Assembly (NCBI GenBank): GCA_016208345.1
Contig: JACQYG010000215.1
Location: 1-12,321, forward strand
DNA: 12,321 bases
Source of the DNA: Chloroflexota bacterium
GTDB lineage: Bacteria > Chloroflexota > DTOL01 > JACQYG01
Reading direction: 5' to 3'
This document shows, piece by piece, positions 1 to 6,825 of the stretch (the first letter of the stretch is position 1; each line of letters begins with the position of its first letter). The notes below the pieces were generated by a model, which saw nothing but the letters and a program-made list of their open reading frames with translations, did no database searches and was not told the DNA's origin. The translations under genes and the position numbers were made by a program.

Positions 1-2
1 TG

Positions 3-2075
3 CGCATCGTCATCGAGCTGCGTAAGGAGGCCCAGCCCCAGCAGGTGCTGAACAACCTGTACAAGCTGACCGCCATGCAGACTACCTTTAGCGTGAACCT
101 CCTGGTCCTGGTGGACGGCGAGCCCCGGGTGCTCACGCTTAAGCGTCTTTTGCAGCACTACCTCGACTACCGCCACCAGATCATCACTCGCCGCACCCAG
201 TTTGAGCTGGGAAAAGCTCGGGGCCGGGTCCACGTGCTACAGGGCTTGCGCATCGCCCTGGACAACCTGGACGCGGTCATCGCCCTGATCCGCGGCTCCC
301 GGGACGCCGAGGCTGCCAAGACCGGCCTGATGAAGCACTACAACCTAACCGAGATCCAAGCCCAGGCCATTCTGGATATGCAGCTCCGGCGCCTGGCGGC
401 CTTGGAGCGCCGGAAGATCGAGGAGGAGCTGGCCGAGACCAGGAAGCTCATCGCCCACCTGGAGGACCTGCTGGCCCACCCTAAAAAGATCTACCAGACC
501 ATCAAGGCCGAGATCCTGGAACTCAAGGAGAAGTACGGCGACCCCCGCCGCACTCGCATCCGGGCGGAGGAGGCCAGGGAGTTCACCGAGGAAGACCTCA
601 TCGCCGATGAGGAAGTGGTGGTGGCAGTCACCCAAAAAGGCTACGTGAAGCGCTGGCTATATGAGCAGCCTCGGCGACGGGCCACCAAGGCCATCTCACC
701 TGCTAAGGAACAAGATCCGGACCACCTTCTCCTGGTGGCCAACAATCACGACAACGTATTCTTCTTTTCGAGCAAAGGCCGGGTCTTCGGAGCCAAGTGC
801 CATGCCCTGCCGGACGTAGGGCGTCAGCCCAAGGGCCTCCCCCTGAGCAACCTGATCTCCCTGGAGCCTAAGGAGGACGTCGTCGGCCTCCTAGCCCTCC
901 GGGAAGCCAATGCCGAGGACTATTTCGTCGCGGCCACCCGCCTAGGCAAGGTGAAGCGCGTGGCGGCGCAGGAGATCTTCTCGGCCCGAGGCGGGGGCCT
1001 GAACTTCATAGACCTGGAGGGTGGTGACCAGGTGGCAGGCGCTGTTATGATGCAGGAGAACGACCAGTTGATCCTGGTCTCCGCCCATGGGCAGGCCATC
1101 CGTTTCCCTGCGAGCGAGGTGCGGGCCTCAGGCCGGGGCTCCGGCGGGGTTCGGGCCATCAACCTGGACAAGGGCGAAGAGGTGGTGGCCCTGGATGTAG
1201 CCCGGGCCGGGGGTGAGCTCCTCATAGTTACCGCCCGGGGGCACGCCAAACGCACGGCCCTGGACGAATACCCAACTCAGGGCCGCGACGGCAGAGGTGT
1301 GGTGGCGACACGGTTCTCCAAAAGGCCTGAGTCCGGAGATATTGTAGCGGCTTGGGTGATAGACGAGAGCGACGAGCTCGCCCTGGTCTCCTCTCTGGGC
1401 CACGTGACTCGCATAGCCGCCGGCCAGGTGCCCCTGAAGAGCCGCGACACCGTCGGCGAGCCCGTAGCCGAGCTGGAGAAGGGCGATCAACTGGTGGCCG
1501 TAGCCAGATTGGAGAGCCGTGAGACCAGGGAGGGAGTGGAACACAGGGAACGGGGGGAAACCGGGGGAAAGAAGGGAGAAAAGGAGAAGAGGGAAAGCAG
1601 GAGAGGACCGGGGTTCAAGGAATTCCGGGAAATAAAGAAGGGGAGAGAGACAGAGGGCTCTGGGAAGGCTAAAGTAGCCGCTTCCATTGCCAAGAGGGAT
1701 CGCCCCAGTCCGCCAGGGATGATCCTGCCCAAGAGGTCCGGGCTGGAGGGGCTGGCCGAGCCAGTTTCTTTACCAGTAAAGAAGCCAGCCCAGGCTGCGC
1801 CGGTCAAGGCGAAAAAGTCCACCCAAGCCTCACAGTCGCCTGAGCTAATCGTAAAACCGGCGAAAAAACTTTCCACACCTCCCAAGCCTGCTCCGGAGCC
1901 CAAGAGAGTCAAAGCCCTCGCGAAAAAGCCTCCGGCACAATCCAGGCCAACTCGGGCGCCTAAGCCAGAGCCACCGGAAACACCTCCAGCTCCGCCCCGG
2001 GGACGGGCCCTCCTGCCCACCGCCGAGGAGCTGGAGATAAAGAGGCCTCCCCTCCAGCCCAAGCTGCCACTCTAG
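3..2075 (+). CDS. gyrA: DNA gyrase subunit A, 5'-truncated by window edge
   Basis: Breakage-reunion and DNA-wrapping subunit of type IIA topoisomerase, which introduces negative supercoils with GyrB. The visible 690 codons begin in the tower/coiled-coil region (RIVIELRKEAQ, then LNNLYKLTAMQTTF and RVLTLKRLLQHYLDYRHQI), typical of GyrA/ParC. The active-site tyrosine lies upstream of the window. From about visible residue 205 to 495 there are six beta-propeller blades, each with a repeat like VTQKGYVKR, SSKGRVFG, TRLGKVKR, SAHGQAIRF, TARGHAKR or SSLGHVTRI. The GyrA box expected after the first blade is replaced by QPRRRATKA at 666-692, so a ParC-like or unusual gyrase A cannot be excluded. After the propeller comes a tail of about 190 residues, first Arg/Glu/Lys/Gly-rich and then Lys/Pro/Ala-rich, making the protein longer than the usual 800-870 residues. 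Ends 4 bp from the convergent TPR gene. The family is certain; GyrA versus ParC is likely but not proven. Confidence 0.9.
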   Translation, partial: RIVIELRKEAQPQQVLNNLYKLTAMQTTFSVNLLVLVDGEPRVLTLKRLLQHYLDYRHQIITRRTQFELGKARGRVHVLQGLRIALDNLDAVIALIRGSRDAEAAKTGLMKHYNLTEIQAQAILDMQLRRLAALERRKIEEELAETRKLIAHLEDLLAHPKKIYQTIKAEILELKEKYGDPRRTRIRAEEAREFTEEDLIADEEVVVAVTQKGYVKRWLYEQPRRRATKAISPAKEQDPDHLLLVANNHDNVFFFSSKGRVFGAKCHALPDVGRQPKGLPLSNLISLEPKEDVVGLLALREANAEDYFVAATRLGKVKRVAAQEIFSARGGGLNFIDLEGGDQVAGAVMMQENDQLILVSAHGQAIRFPASEVRASGRGSGGVRAINLDKGEEVVALDVARAGGELLIVTARGHAKRTALDEYPTQGRDGRGVVATRFSKRPESGDIVAAWVIDESDELALVSSLGHVTRIAAGQVPLKSRDTVGEPVAELEKGDQLVAVARLESRETREGVEHRERGETGGKKGEKEKRESRRGPGFKEFREIKKGRETEGSGKAKVAASIAKRDRPSPPGMILPKRSGLEGLAEPVSLPVKKPAQAAPVKAKKSTQASQSPELIVKPAKKLSTPPKPAPEPKRVKALAKKPPAQSRPTRAPKPEPPETPPAPPRGRALLPTAEELEIKRPPLQPKLPL

Positions 2076-2079
2076 AGGT

Positions 2080-3330
2080 TCACTTTCCCTCGCACAGTTT
2101 GAACCCTTTGGCTACAGCCTCGACCAGATCGGGGTCGGAGACGACGCCCAATAGCTCCTGGGCTTTTTTCAAGGCAGCTCGGGCATCCTTGCATTTTCCC
2201 TGATAAGCTAGGGACAGTCCCAGCTCGGCCTGGAACTCCGCCGTTCGAGCCTGATCCAGGCCGCCCATCTCCAAAGCCTTCTTAAAGGCCTCGGCGGCCC
2301 TGGCATAGTCCTTGGTAGGCGCGAAATAATAGACCCAGCCGATGTGCCCTTGGGCCAGGGCATATCTGGGCTGAAGCTCCAGCGCCTTCTCGAAACTCTG
2401 GAGGGCCAGTTCGTAATTGCGCTGGTCGAAGTGTCCCCTCCCCAGCCAGTCGAAGGCTTCGGGGTTCTTGGGGTCCACCTCCGTGGCCCTTTGAAAGGCA
2501 GCCACCGCCTCGGTGTATTTGCCCAGGGCCCGGTAGTTCTTGCCCAGGCCCAGGTGCAGGTAGCTCAGGTTGGGCGCCAGCTCAATGGCTTTCTGGTAAC
2601 GTACTACTGCCCCGTCGTAGTTGGCCTTCTTTTCCAGTACGTACCCCAGATTGCGCTGAGCATCGTAGCTCTTGGCGTTTAGCTCCACCGCCTTCAGGCT
2701 AGCCGCCAGGGCCTGGTCAAAGCGAAACTGGTCGGCATAGGCCTCCGCCAGGTAAGCGTAGGCCTCGGCGTAATCCGCTTTGAGCTCGATAGCCCGCTGG
2801 GCCGCCGTCACCGCCCGCTCATAATCCCCATCCCAATCGTAAGCCATGGCCAGCACCGCCTGGGCCTCGTACGACTTATCGTCCAGAGCCAGGGCCTTGT
2901 TGCAGGCTTCAACAGCCTCGCCGTAACGGCCTCGCAACACCAGCACCTTCCCCAGGCCAGCGTAGGCCGATACCGCTCTGACCACCGCCTGATGGGCCTC
3001 CTGGCGCCGGGCCTGGGACTCCGCCATCTTGCCCTGAGTGGCCAGGGCCGAAGCCAGGTCGGACAGCTCTGAGGACCCCTGGGAGGCCGCGCTGGCCGCC
3101 TCCTGATAGGCGGAGAGCGCCTCTTCCAACTTGCCCTGGCGAAACAGCTCCTGGGCCCGGGCAAATTCCTTGGAGCCGTCGGAAATGGTTGGAGTGGGGG
3201 CTGGTGTGGGGGGGCTTTCGATGCGCTTAACCACCACTTTGGTGTAGGCCAGATAGCCTGAGGCTACCATGAGGGCCAGGATCAGCACGATCAAGGGCCA
3301 ATTGGTGCGGGAATGACGGCGGAAGCTCAT
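2080..3330 (-). CDS. Membrane-anchored tetratricopeptide repeat protein
   Basis: A 416-residue protein. A short basic N-terminus (MSFRRHSRTN) precedes one hydrophobic segment at about residues 11-29, then a Pro/Thr linker (about 39-50), then tandem TPR units to the C-terminus, roughly eight to nine. Good repeat signatures include YEAQAVLAMAYDWDGDYERA, AEAYAYLAEAYADQFRFDQA and PEAFDWLGRGHFDQRNYELA. TPR arrays are protein-interaction scaffolds; the anchor with inside-positive charge suggests the repeats face outward from the membrane, which is an inference. An in-frame start exists at 3531, but the start at 3330 is chosen because a promoter sits at 3374-3402 and the upstream extension has no TPR or membrane character. 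A GGAG lies 11 nt before this ATG, rather far. It is divergent from the YvcK pair and convergent with gyrA. The specific partner or process is unknown. Confidence 0.85.
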   Translation of the reverse strand: MSFRRHSRTNWPLIVLILALMVASGYLAYTKVVVKRIESPPTPAPTPTISDGSKEFARAQELFRQGKLEEALSAYQEAASAASQGSSELSDLASALATQGKMAESQARRQEAHQAVVRAVSAYAGLGKVLVLRGRYGEAVEACNKALALDDKSYEAQAVLAMAYDWDGDYERAVTAAQRAIELKADYAEAYAYLAEAYADQFRFDQALAASLKAVELNAKSYDAQRNLGYVLEKKANYDGAVVRYQKAIELAPNLSYLHLGLGKNYRALGKYTEAVAAFQRATEVDPKNPEAFDWLGRGHFDQRNYELALQSFEKALELQPRYALAQGHIGWVYYFAPTKDYARAAEAFKKALEMGGLDQARTAEFQAELGLSLAYQGKCKDARAALKKAQELLGVVSDPDLVEAVAKGFKLCEGK

Positions 3331-3373
3331 GGCGCAGCGCACTCCAATCAATCCAGATGTGGCACGCTCCGCA

Positions 3374-3402
3374 ATTATACCGAACCGCGGTGGCGGGCGC
3401 AA
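3374..3402 (-). promoter_or_regulatory. Sigma70-type promoter for the TPR gene
   Basis: Read on the minus strand: TTGCGC (3397-3402), 17-nt spacer, perfect TATAAT (3374-3379). The predicted transcript start near 3367 leaves a leader of about 37 nt before the ATG at 3330. This argues against the longer 3531 start. The -35 matches the consensus at three positions only. Confidence 0.6.
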
Positions 3403-3414
3403 CTGAGCGGGCGC
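3393..3414. repeat. 8-bp direct repeat between divergent promoters
   Basis: GCGGGCGC occurs at 3393-3400 and again at 3407-3414, 14 bp apart start to start. The first copy overlaps the -35 hexamer of the TPR promoter and both lie upstream of the YvcK promoter. It could be an operator, or chance in GC-rich DNA. Confidence 0.35.
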
Positions 3415-3424
3415 CGCACGTACC

Positions 3425-3453
3425 TTGCGGCGATGGGTCTTATCTGTTATACT
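3425..3453 (+). promoter_or_regulatory. Sigma70-type promoter for the yvcK-like operon
   Basis: TTGCGG (3425-3430), 17-nt spacer, TATACT (3448-3453). The predicted transcript start near 3460 gives a leader of about 85 nt before the start codon at 3546. It stands divergent to the TPR promoter, with about 22 bp between the two -35 elements. Confidence 0.55.
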
Positions 3454-3545
3454 ACGCCAGGCCTTTGGGCCCCTGAGGCAGACGGACGCCGGCGCCGGAA
3501 ATGTTCTTGCCCCAACGCCGGACTGGCTCATTCACTGGTGAACAG

Positions 3546-4556
3546 ATGAAAGAAAACTTCAAAGCGGTCTGTATCGGCGGTGGCTGTGGCGCATCTCAGG
3601 TCATGGCTGGCCTCAAGGCCTATACCAAGCAGATCACCGGCATCATCGCCGTGACCGATTCCGGTCGCTCCACCGGCAAGATCCGTATCGCCATGAACGT
3701 CCCCGCCCCCGGCGACATCCGCAACGCTTTGGTGACGCTGTCGGACGGGGACCCGGTGTTCAAGCAACTCTTCCAGCACCGGTTCTCCAGCGAGAAGCTG
3801 CACGAGTTGGACGGCATGGCCTTCGGCAACCTGTTCCTGGCCGCCCTTACCCAGATGACCGGCAGCTTCGAGCTGGCGGTCAAAGAGGCGACCCGCCTCC
3901 TCCAGCTCACCGGCCGGGTGCTGCCGGTGACCCTGTACAGCACCCACCTGTGCGCCGAGCTATTAGATGGCACCGTCGTCCATGAGGAGTTCAACGTCCG
4001 GGCCCTGAACAAACCGCCCATCAAGCGTGTTTTCCTACAACACCCAGACATCGAGGCGTACCGGGACTGCGTGGGTGCTCTCCAAGAGGCCGATCTCATC
4101 ACCATCGGGCCCGGGAGCCTCTACACCACGGTCATCGCCTGCCTGTTGGTAAAAGGGGTGGCCAAGGCCATCGTAGAATCCAGAGCCGTCCGGGTCTACG
4201 TGTGCAACACCACCACCCAGCCTGGCCAGACCGACGGCTTGAGCCTGTCCCAACACGTGGGCGAGGTCCTGAACTATCTGGGCTCCGGTGCCGTCGATTA
4301 CGCCTTGCTCAACTCGGGCTCGCCTTCAGAAGAGCTCCGGCGCAAGTACGCCGAGGACGGGGTCTACCTGCTGGAGCCGCATCCCCAAGAGGTACAACGG
4401 ATCCAGGACATGGGGATCACCCCCGTGCTGGCTGATTTCGTGGATGCCACCGCCGGCAAAAGGACCCTGTGGGAGAAACAGGATTCGGTACGCCACGTCC
4501 CGGAGCGCGTGGCCGCGGAGTTAGTGAAGCTGATTCAGGTAACTGAGAGAGAATGA
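3546..4556 (+). CDS. YvcK/CofD-like protein, soluble, divergent motifs
   Basis: A 336-residue member of the YvcK (GlmR)/CofD-like Rossmann family. Family motifs: GGGCGAS (residues 11-17, usually GGGTGLS), VTDSGRSTGKIR (36-47, usually DDGGSSGRLR), PAPGDIRNAL (53-62), FGNLFLAAL (93-101), IGPGSLYTT (187-195) and YVCNTTTQPGQTDG (218-231). It lacks the N-terminal membrane region of the next gene. Characterised YvcK proteins bind UDP-GlcNAc and are needed for wall precursor supply during growth on gluconeogenic carbon; CofD homologues are 2-phospho-L-lactate transferases. The changed nucleotide-loop residues suggest altered ligand or a regulatory role, which is inference. The start at 3546 is chosen over 3501 because it follows GGTG at about 8 nt and gives the compact family N-terminus. 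The stop overlaps the next start (ATGA), implying translational coupling. Confidence 0.85.
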   Translation: MKENFKAVCIGGGCGASQVMAGLKAYTKQITGIIAVTDSGRSTGKIRIAMNVPAPGDIRNALVTLSDGDPVFKQLFQHRFSSEKLHELDGMAFGNLFLAALTQMTGSFELAVKEATRLLQLTGRVLPVTLYSTHLCAELLDGTVVHEEFNVRALNKPPIKRVFLQHPDIEAYRDCVGALQEADLITIGPGSLYTTVIACLLVKGVAKAIVESRAVRVYVCNTTTQPGQTDGLSLSQHVGEVLNYLGSGAVDYALLNSGSPSEELRRKYAEDGVYLLEPHPQEVQRIQDMGITPVLADFVDATAGKRTLWEKQDSVRHVPERVAAELVKLIQVTERE

Positions 4557-5821
4557 CGCCAGACGGTTTCCTTAAGTGGCTGCGGCCCGGGATGCACGTC
4601 AAGAGGTGGCTGGCGCTGCTTCTGGTGGGTATCTTGTGCCTGAGCCTGGGTGTGGCCTACATCATGACCCACCTCTACCGCACCCAGCCATTTCCAGAGT
4701 CGGCGTACTGGGTGACCTTGCAGTTTGTGGATCGCCGGCTCCGAGGCCTTCTCTTCCTGGCTGTCGGTGCCGTCTTCGCCGGCGTAGCCCTGTGGAGGCT
4801 CAGCCATTCTCTCCTGGCGCCCCTGCTTCCTCCCAGCGGCCAGAACGGATTGGCGGACATCGTCTACCGCTACCGGCAGTTGGGCAAGGGCCCCCGCATC
4901 GTGGCCATCGGCGGCGGCACCGGCCTCTCCACCCTGCTGCGGGGCATCAAGGCGTATACCTCCAATATCACCGCCATCGTCACCGTGGCCGACGACGGGG
5001 GCAGCTCCGGGCGCCTGCGCCGGGAGCTGGGGGTGCTGCCGCCGGGCGACTTTCGCCAGTGCATCGCCGCCCTGGCCGAGGCCGAGCCCCTGGTGACGGA
5101 GTTGTTTCAGTACCGGTTCGACCAGGGCGAGGGCCTGAACGGCCATAGCTTCGGCAACCTCTTCATCGCCGCCATGTCCGGCATCACCGGTAACTTTGAA
5201 CGGGCCCTACACGAATCCAGCCGCGTCCTGGCGGTGAGGGGGCAGATACTTCCGTCTACATTGGAGGACGTGGTCCTCTGCGCCGAGCTGGACGACGACT
5301 CCACCATCGAAGGCGAGTCCCAGATACCGCACGGACCCGCCCCCATCAAGCGGGTATACCTGCGCCCTGCCGACGCCCGGGCCTATCCCGAGGCCCTGAA
5401 GGCCATTGAGGAGGCCGAGCTCATCGTCATTGGGCCAGGCAGCCTCTATACCAGCATCATGCCCAATCTGCTGGTGGAGGACATCACCCAGGCCATCAAG
5501 GCAGCTCGGGGGAGGAAGGTATACGTTTGCAACGTGGCCACCCAGCCGGGTGAGACCGACGGCTACAAGGCGCGCGATCACGTAAGAACCCTGCAGGAGC
5601 ACTTCGGCAAGAACCTCTTCGACTACGTGGTCATCAATGACCGGGTGGTGCCCATGCCGCCAGAATGGCACGTGGACTCCCTTGGGGGAGGGCCGGAGGC
5701 CCTGGCCGGGCTGGGCGTGCGCGTCATCACCGCTGATGTGGTGGAGGAAAAGCGGCCCACCCGCCATAACCCGCAGAAACTCGCCCAGGTCCTGCTTAGC
5801 CTGGTGCCCGGCCAAGGGTGA
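4553..5821 (+). CDS. yvcK: YvcK family gluconeogenesis factor, membrane-anchored
   Basis: A 422-residue YvcK/GlmR-type protein with two predicted membrane segments (about residues 19-38 and 65-83), then the catalytic-like core. Canonical motifs are intact: AIGGGTGLSTLLRG (118-131), ADDGGSSGRLR (146-156), LPPGDFRQ (162-169), SFGNLFIAAM (199-208), IGPGSLYTS and YVCNVATQPGETDG. In characterised bacteria YvcK acts at the cytoplasmic face of the envelope and connects sugar-nucleotide supply to peptidoglycan synthesis. The firmicute partners rapZ and whiA are not adjacent here. The start codon overlaps the stop of the preceding paralogue by 4 nt, so the two are translated as one unit; the gene has only a weak purine-rich stretch of its own. 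Ends 12 bp from the convergent acetyltransferase gene. Family assignment is firm; membrane anchoring is read from hydrophobicity. Confidence 0.9.
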   Translation: MTPDGFLKWLRPGMHVKRWLALLLVGILCLSLGVAYIMTHLYRTQPFPESAYWVTLQFVDRRLRGLLFLAVGAVFAGVALWRLSHSLLAPLLPPSGQNGLADIVYRYRQLGKGPRIVAIGGGTGLSTLLRGIKAYTSNITAIVTVADDGGSSGRLRRELGVLPPGDFRQCIAALAEAEPLVTELFQYRFDQGEGLNGHSFGNLFIAAMSGITGNFERALHESSRVLAVRGQILPSTLEDVVLCAELDDDSTIEGESQIPHGPAPIKRVYLRPADARAYPEALKAIEEAELIVIGPGSLYTSIMPNLLVEDITQAIKAARGRKVYVCNVATQPGETDGYKARDHVRTLQEHFGKNLFDYVVINDRVVPMPPEWHVDSLGGGPEALAGLGVRVITADVVEEKRPTRHNPQKLAQVLLSLVPGQG

Positions 5822-5833
5822 TGGCCTTTGGAG

Positions 5834-6364
5834 CTACCTCCCCGCTCCAAGAAATTCATCCCGCAGCACTCCCATCACGATCTCGTCGTGATATTGGCCG
5901 TCACGGTAGATGGCCTGGCGTAGGCGTCCCTCGATTACGAAGCCACACTTCTCGTAGCACCGGATAGCCCGGGGGTTAAACGGATAAGTCCGGAGGAATA
6001 CGCGGTTCAAATTCAACTCGCCAAATGCCCACTTCAGGACCGTGCGAATGGCATCGGTGCCATATCCCTGGCCCCAGTATTCTTTCTCGCCAATAGCAAT
6101 GCCCAGCTCAGCGTGGGAATCCCGGTAGTTAAAGTTATGGAGCCCCAGGTTGCCGATGTGCACCCCGTCCTTGGTCTCGATGGCAAGGACCCTGGTATCT
6201 TTGTCCTCCAACTGCCGCTCAAACCATTTTTCTTCTGCCGCGACTGACAGAGGCACGTGCATCGCCAGGAAGCGGATTACCTCAGGGTCATTGAACCATT
6301 TGACGAAGCGGGGGATATCAGATCGCTCGATAGCCCTCAGAATCACCTTTTCGCCGACAAGCAT
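5834..6364 (-). CDS. GNAT family N-acetyltransferase (RimJ/RimL-like)
   Basis: A 176-residue protein that transfers an acetyl group from acetyl-CoA to an amine. It begins GEKVILRAIERSDI, as in RimJ/RimL/SpeG-type enzymes, and has HIGNLGLHNF, AELGIAIGEKEYWGQGYGTD (the GQGYG turn that binds the CoA pyrophosphate, about residues 98-102) and the late NPRAIRCYEKCGFVIEGRLR motif. The ATG is preceded by GGAGG at 7 nt, a strong ribosome site that fixes the start. It lies about 67 bp downstream of the CAU tRNA on the same strand, so the tRNA promoter may also serve it; no separate clear promoter was seen. Substrate is unknown: it could be a ribosomal-protein N-terminus, a polyamine or a small toxic amine. 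Confidence 0.9.
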   Translation of the reverse strand: MLVGEKVILRAIERSDIPRFVKWFNDPEVIRFLAMHVPLSVAAEEKWFERQLEDKDTRVLAIETKDGVHIGNLGLHNFNYRDSHAELGIAIGEKEYWGQGYGTDAIRTVLKWAFGELNLNRVFLRTYPFNPRAIRCYEKCGFVIEGRLRQAIYRDGQYHDEIVMGVLRDEFLGAGR

Positions 6365-6431
6365 GGTGGGACCTCCAATTTGCGCTCGTTTTCAGAGTCG
6401 GGGATAGCAAACGGGGCTGGACTCAGGGAAA

Positions 6432-6506
6432 TGGTGGGCCCTACAGGACTCGAACCTGTAACCGATCGGTTATGAGCCGAGTGCTCTGCCGTTGAGCTAA
6501 GGGCCC
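6432..6506 (-). tRNA. tRNA with CAU anticodon (elongator Met or Ile2)
   Basis: A full cloverleaf on the minus strand, 75 nt with encoded CCA. It has a 7-bp acceptor stem (GGGCCCT with AGGGCCC), D arm GCTC/GAGC with a minimal 7-nt loop, anticodon loop CTCATAA (anticodon at 6472-6474), 5-nt variable loop, T arm ACAGG/CCTGT with loop TTCGAGT, discriminator A. The first anticodon-stem pair is a C-U mismatch. The C4-G69 and C5-G68 pairs and the loop resemble the minor isoleucine tRNA whose C34 becomes lysidine, but elongator methionine tRNA has the same anticodon and cannot be excluded. Confidence 0.93.
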
Positions 6507-6514
6507 CAGGCACC

Positions 6515-6543
6515 ATTATACTTAAAAAGGCCGGGGATTTCAA
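6515..6543 (-). promoter_or_regulatory. Strong sigma70-type promoter for the tRNA
   Basis: On the minus strand: TTGAAA (6538-6543), exactly 17 nt, perfect TATAAT (6515-6520). The predicted start near 6508 is about 2 nt before the mature tRNA 5' end. It may also drive the acetyltransferase gene downstream. Confidence 0.75.
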
Positions 6544-6621
6544 GCTTACCCCAGCGGTCCGCCGGTGGTACGTGGTACATGGGCCAAGCCAGAGGCCATG
6601 GAAAACAGCTCGGAGAGGTTC

Positions 6622-6738
6622 ATGAACAAAGCACTCCGTTTCCCGGAGGGATTTCTCTGGGGCACCAGCACTTCCGCCCATCAAGTGGAGGGAAACAACA
6701 CCAACAACCAATGGTACCTCTTCTGGGAGAATAGGTAA
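6622..6738 (+). pseudogene. Remnant of GH1 beta-glucosidase gene (N-terminus only)
   Basis: Thirty-eight codons starting MNKALRFPEGFLWGTSTSAH and continuing to QVEGNNTNNQWYLFWENR, then TAA. The FPEGFLWGTSTSAHQVEG block is the N-terminal signature of glycoside hydrolase family 1, including the Gln and downstream Asn-rich stretch that contact sugar in intact enzymes. The family is about 440-450 residues long; everything after the first strand is gone, including both catalytic glutamates. A ribosome site (GGAGAGG) survives upstream, so the deletion looks fairly recent. The break falls near 6730, about 30 bp before the terminator of the PLP gene. It cannot be an active glycosidase. Confidence 0.85.
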
Positions 6739-6760
6739 AGAACCACCCTCCTAGAGCACC

Positions 6761-6796
6761 AAAAGGCCCCTGCTTGAACCGCGAAAGCAGGGGCCT
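6761..6796 (-). terminator. Intrinsic terminator of the ssnA-PLP unit
   Basis: A perfect 12-bp stem, AGGCCCCTGCTT (6764-6775) with AAGCAGGGGCCT (6785-6796), and a 9-nt loop. On the minus strand it is followed by a short T run (complement of AAAA, 6761-6764). It lies about 30 bp after the stop of the PLP gene. Confidence 0.8.
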
Positions 6797-6825
6797 CTGT
6801 TAGCCCGGCGAATAGCGCCGGTGGC

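Noticed and set aside
1487-2062. 191-codon minus-strand frame under the gyrA tail
   Set aside because: It is the complement of low-complexity polypurine and Lys/Pro-coding DNA, giving Ser/Gly/Phe-rich sequence with no motif or ribosome site.
3331-3531. N-terminal extension of the TPR protein to 3531
   Set aside because: A TATAAT promoter at 3374-3402 lies inside the extension, which has no family resemblance and would remove the normal membrane-anchor N-terminus.
5828-5850. 7-bp inverted repeat TTGGAGC/GCTCCAA at the yvcK/acetyltransferase junction as a bidirectional terminator
   Set aside because: No T run follows on either strand and it overlaps the end of the acetyltransferase gene; possibly chance.
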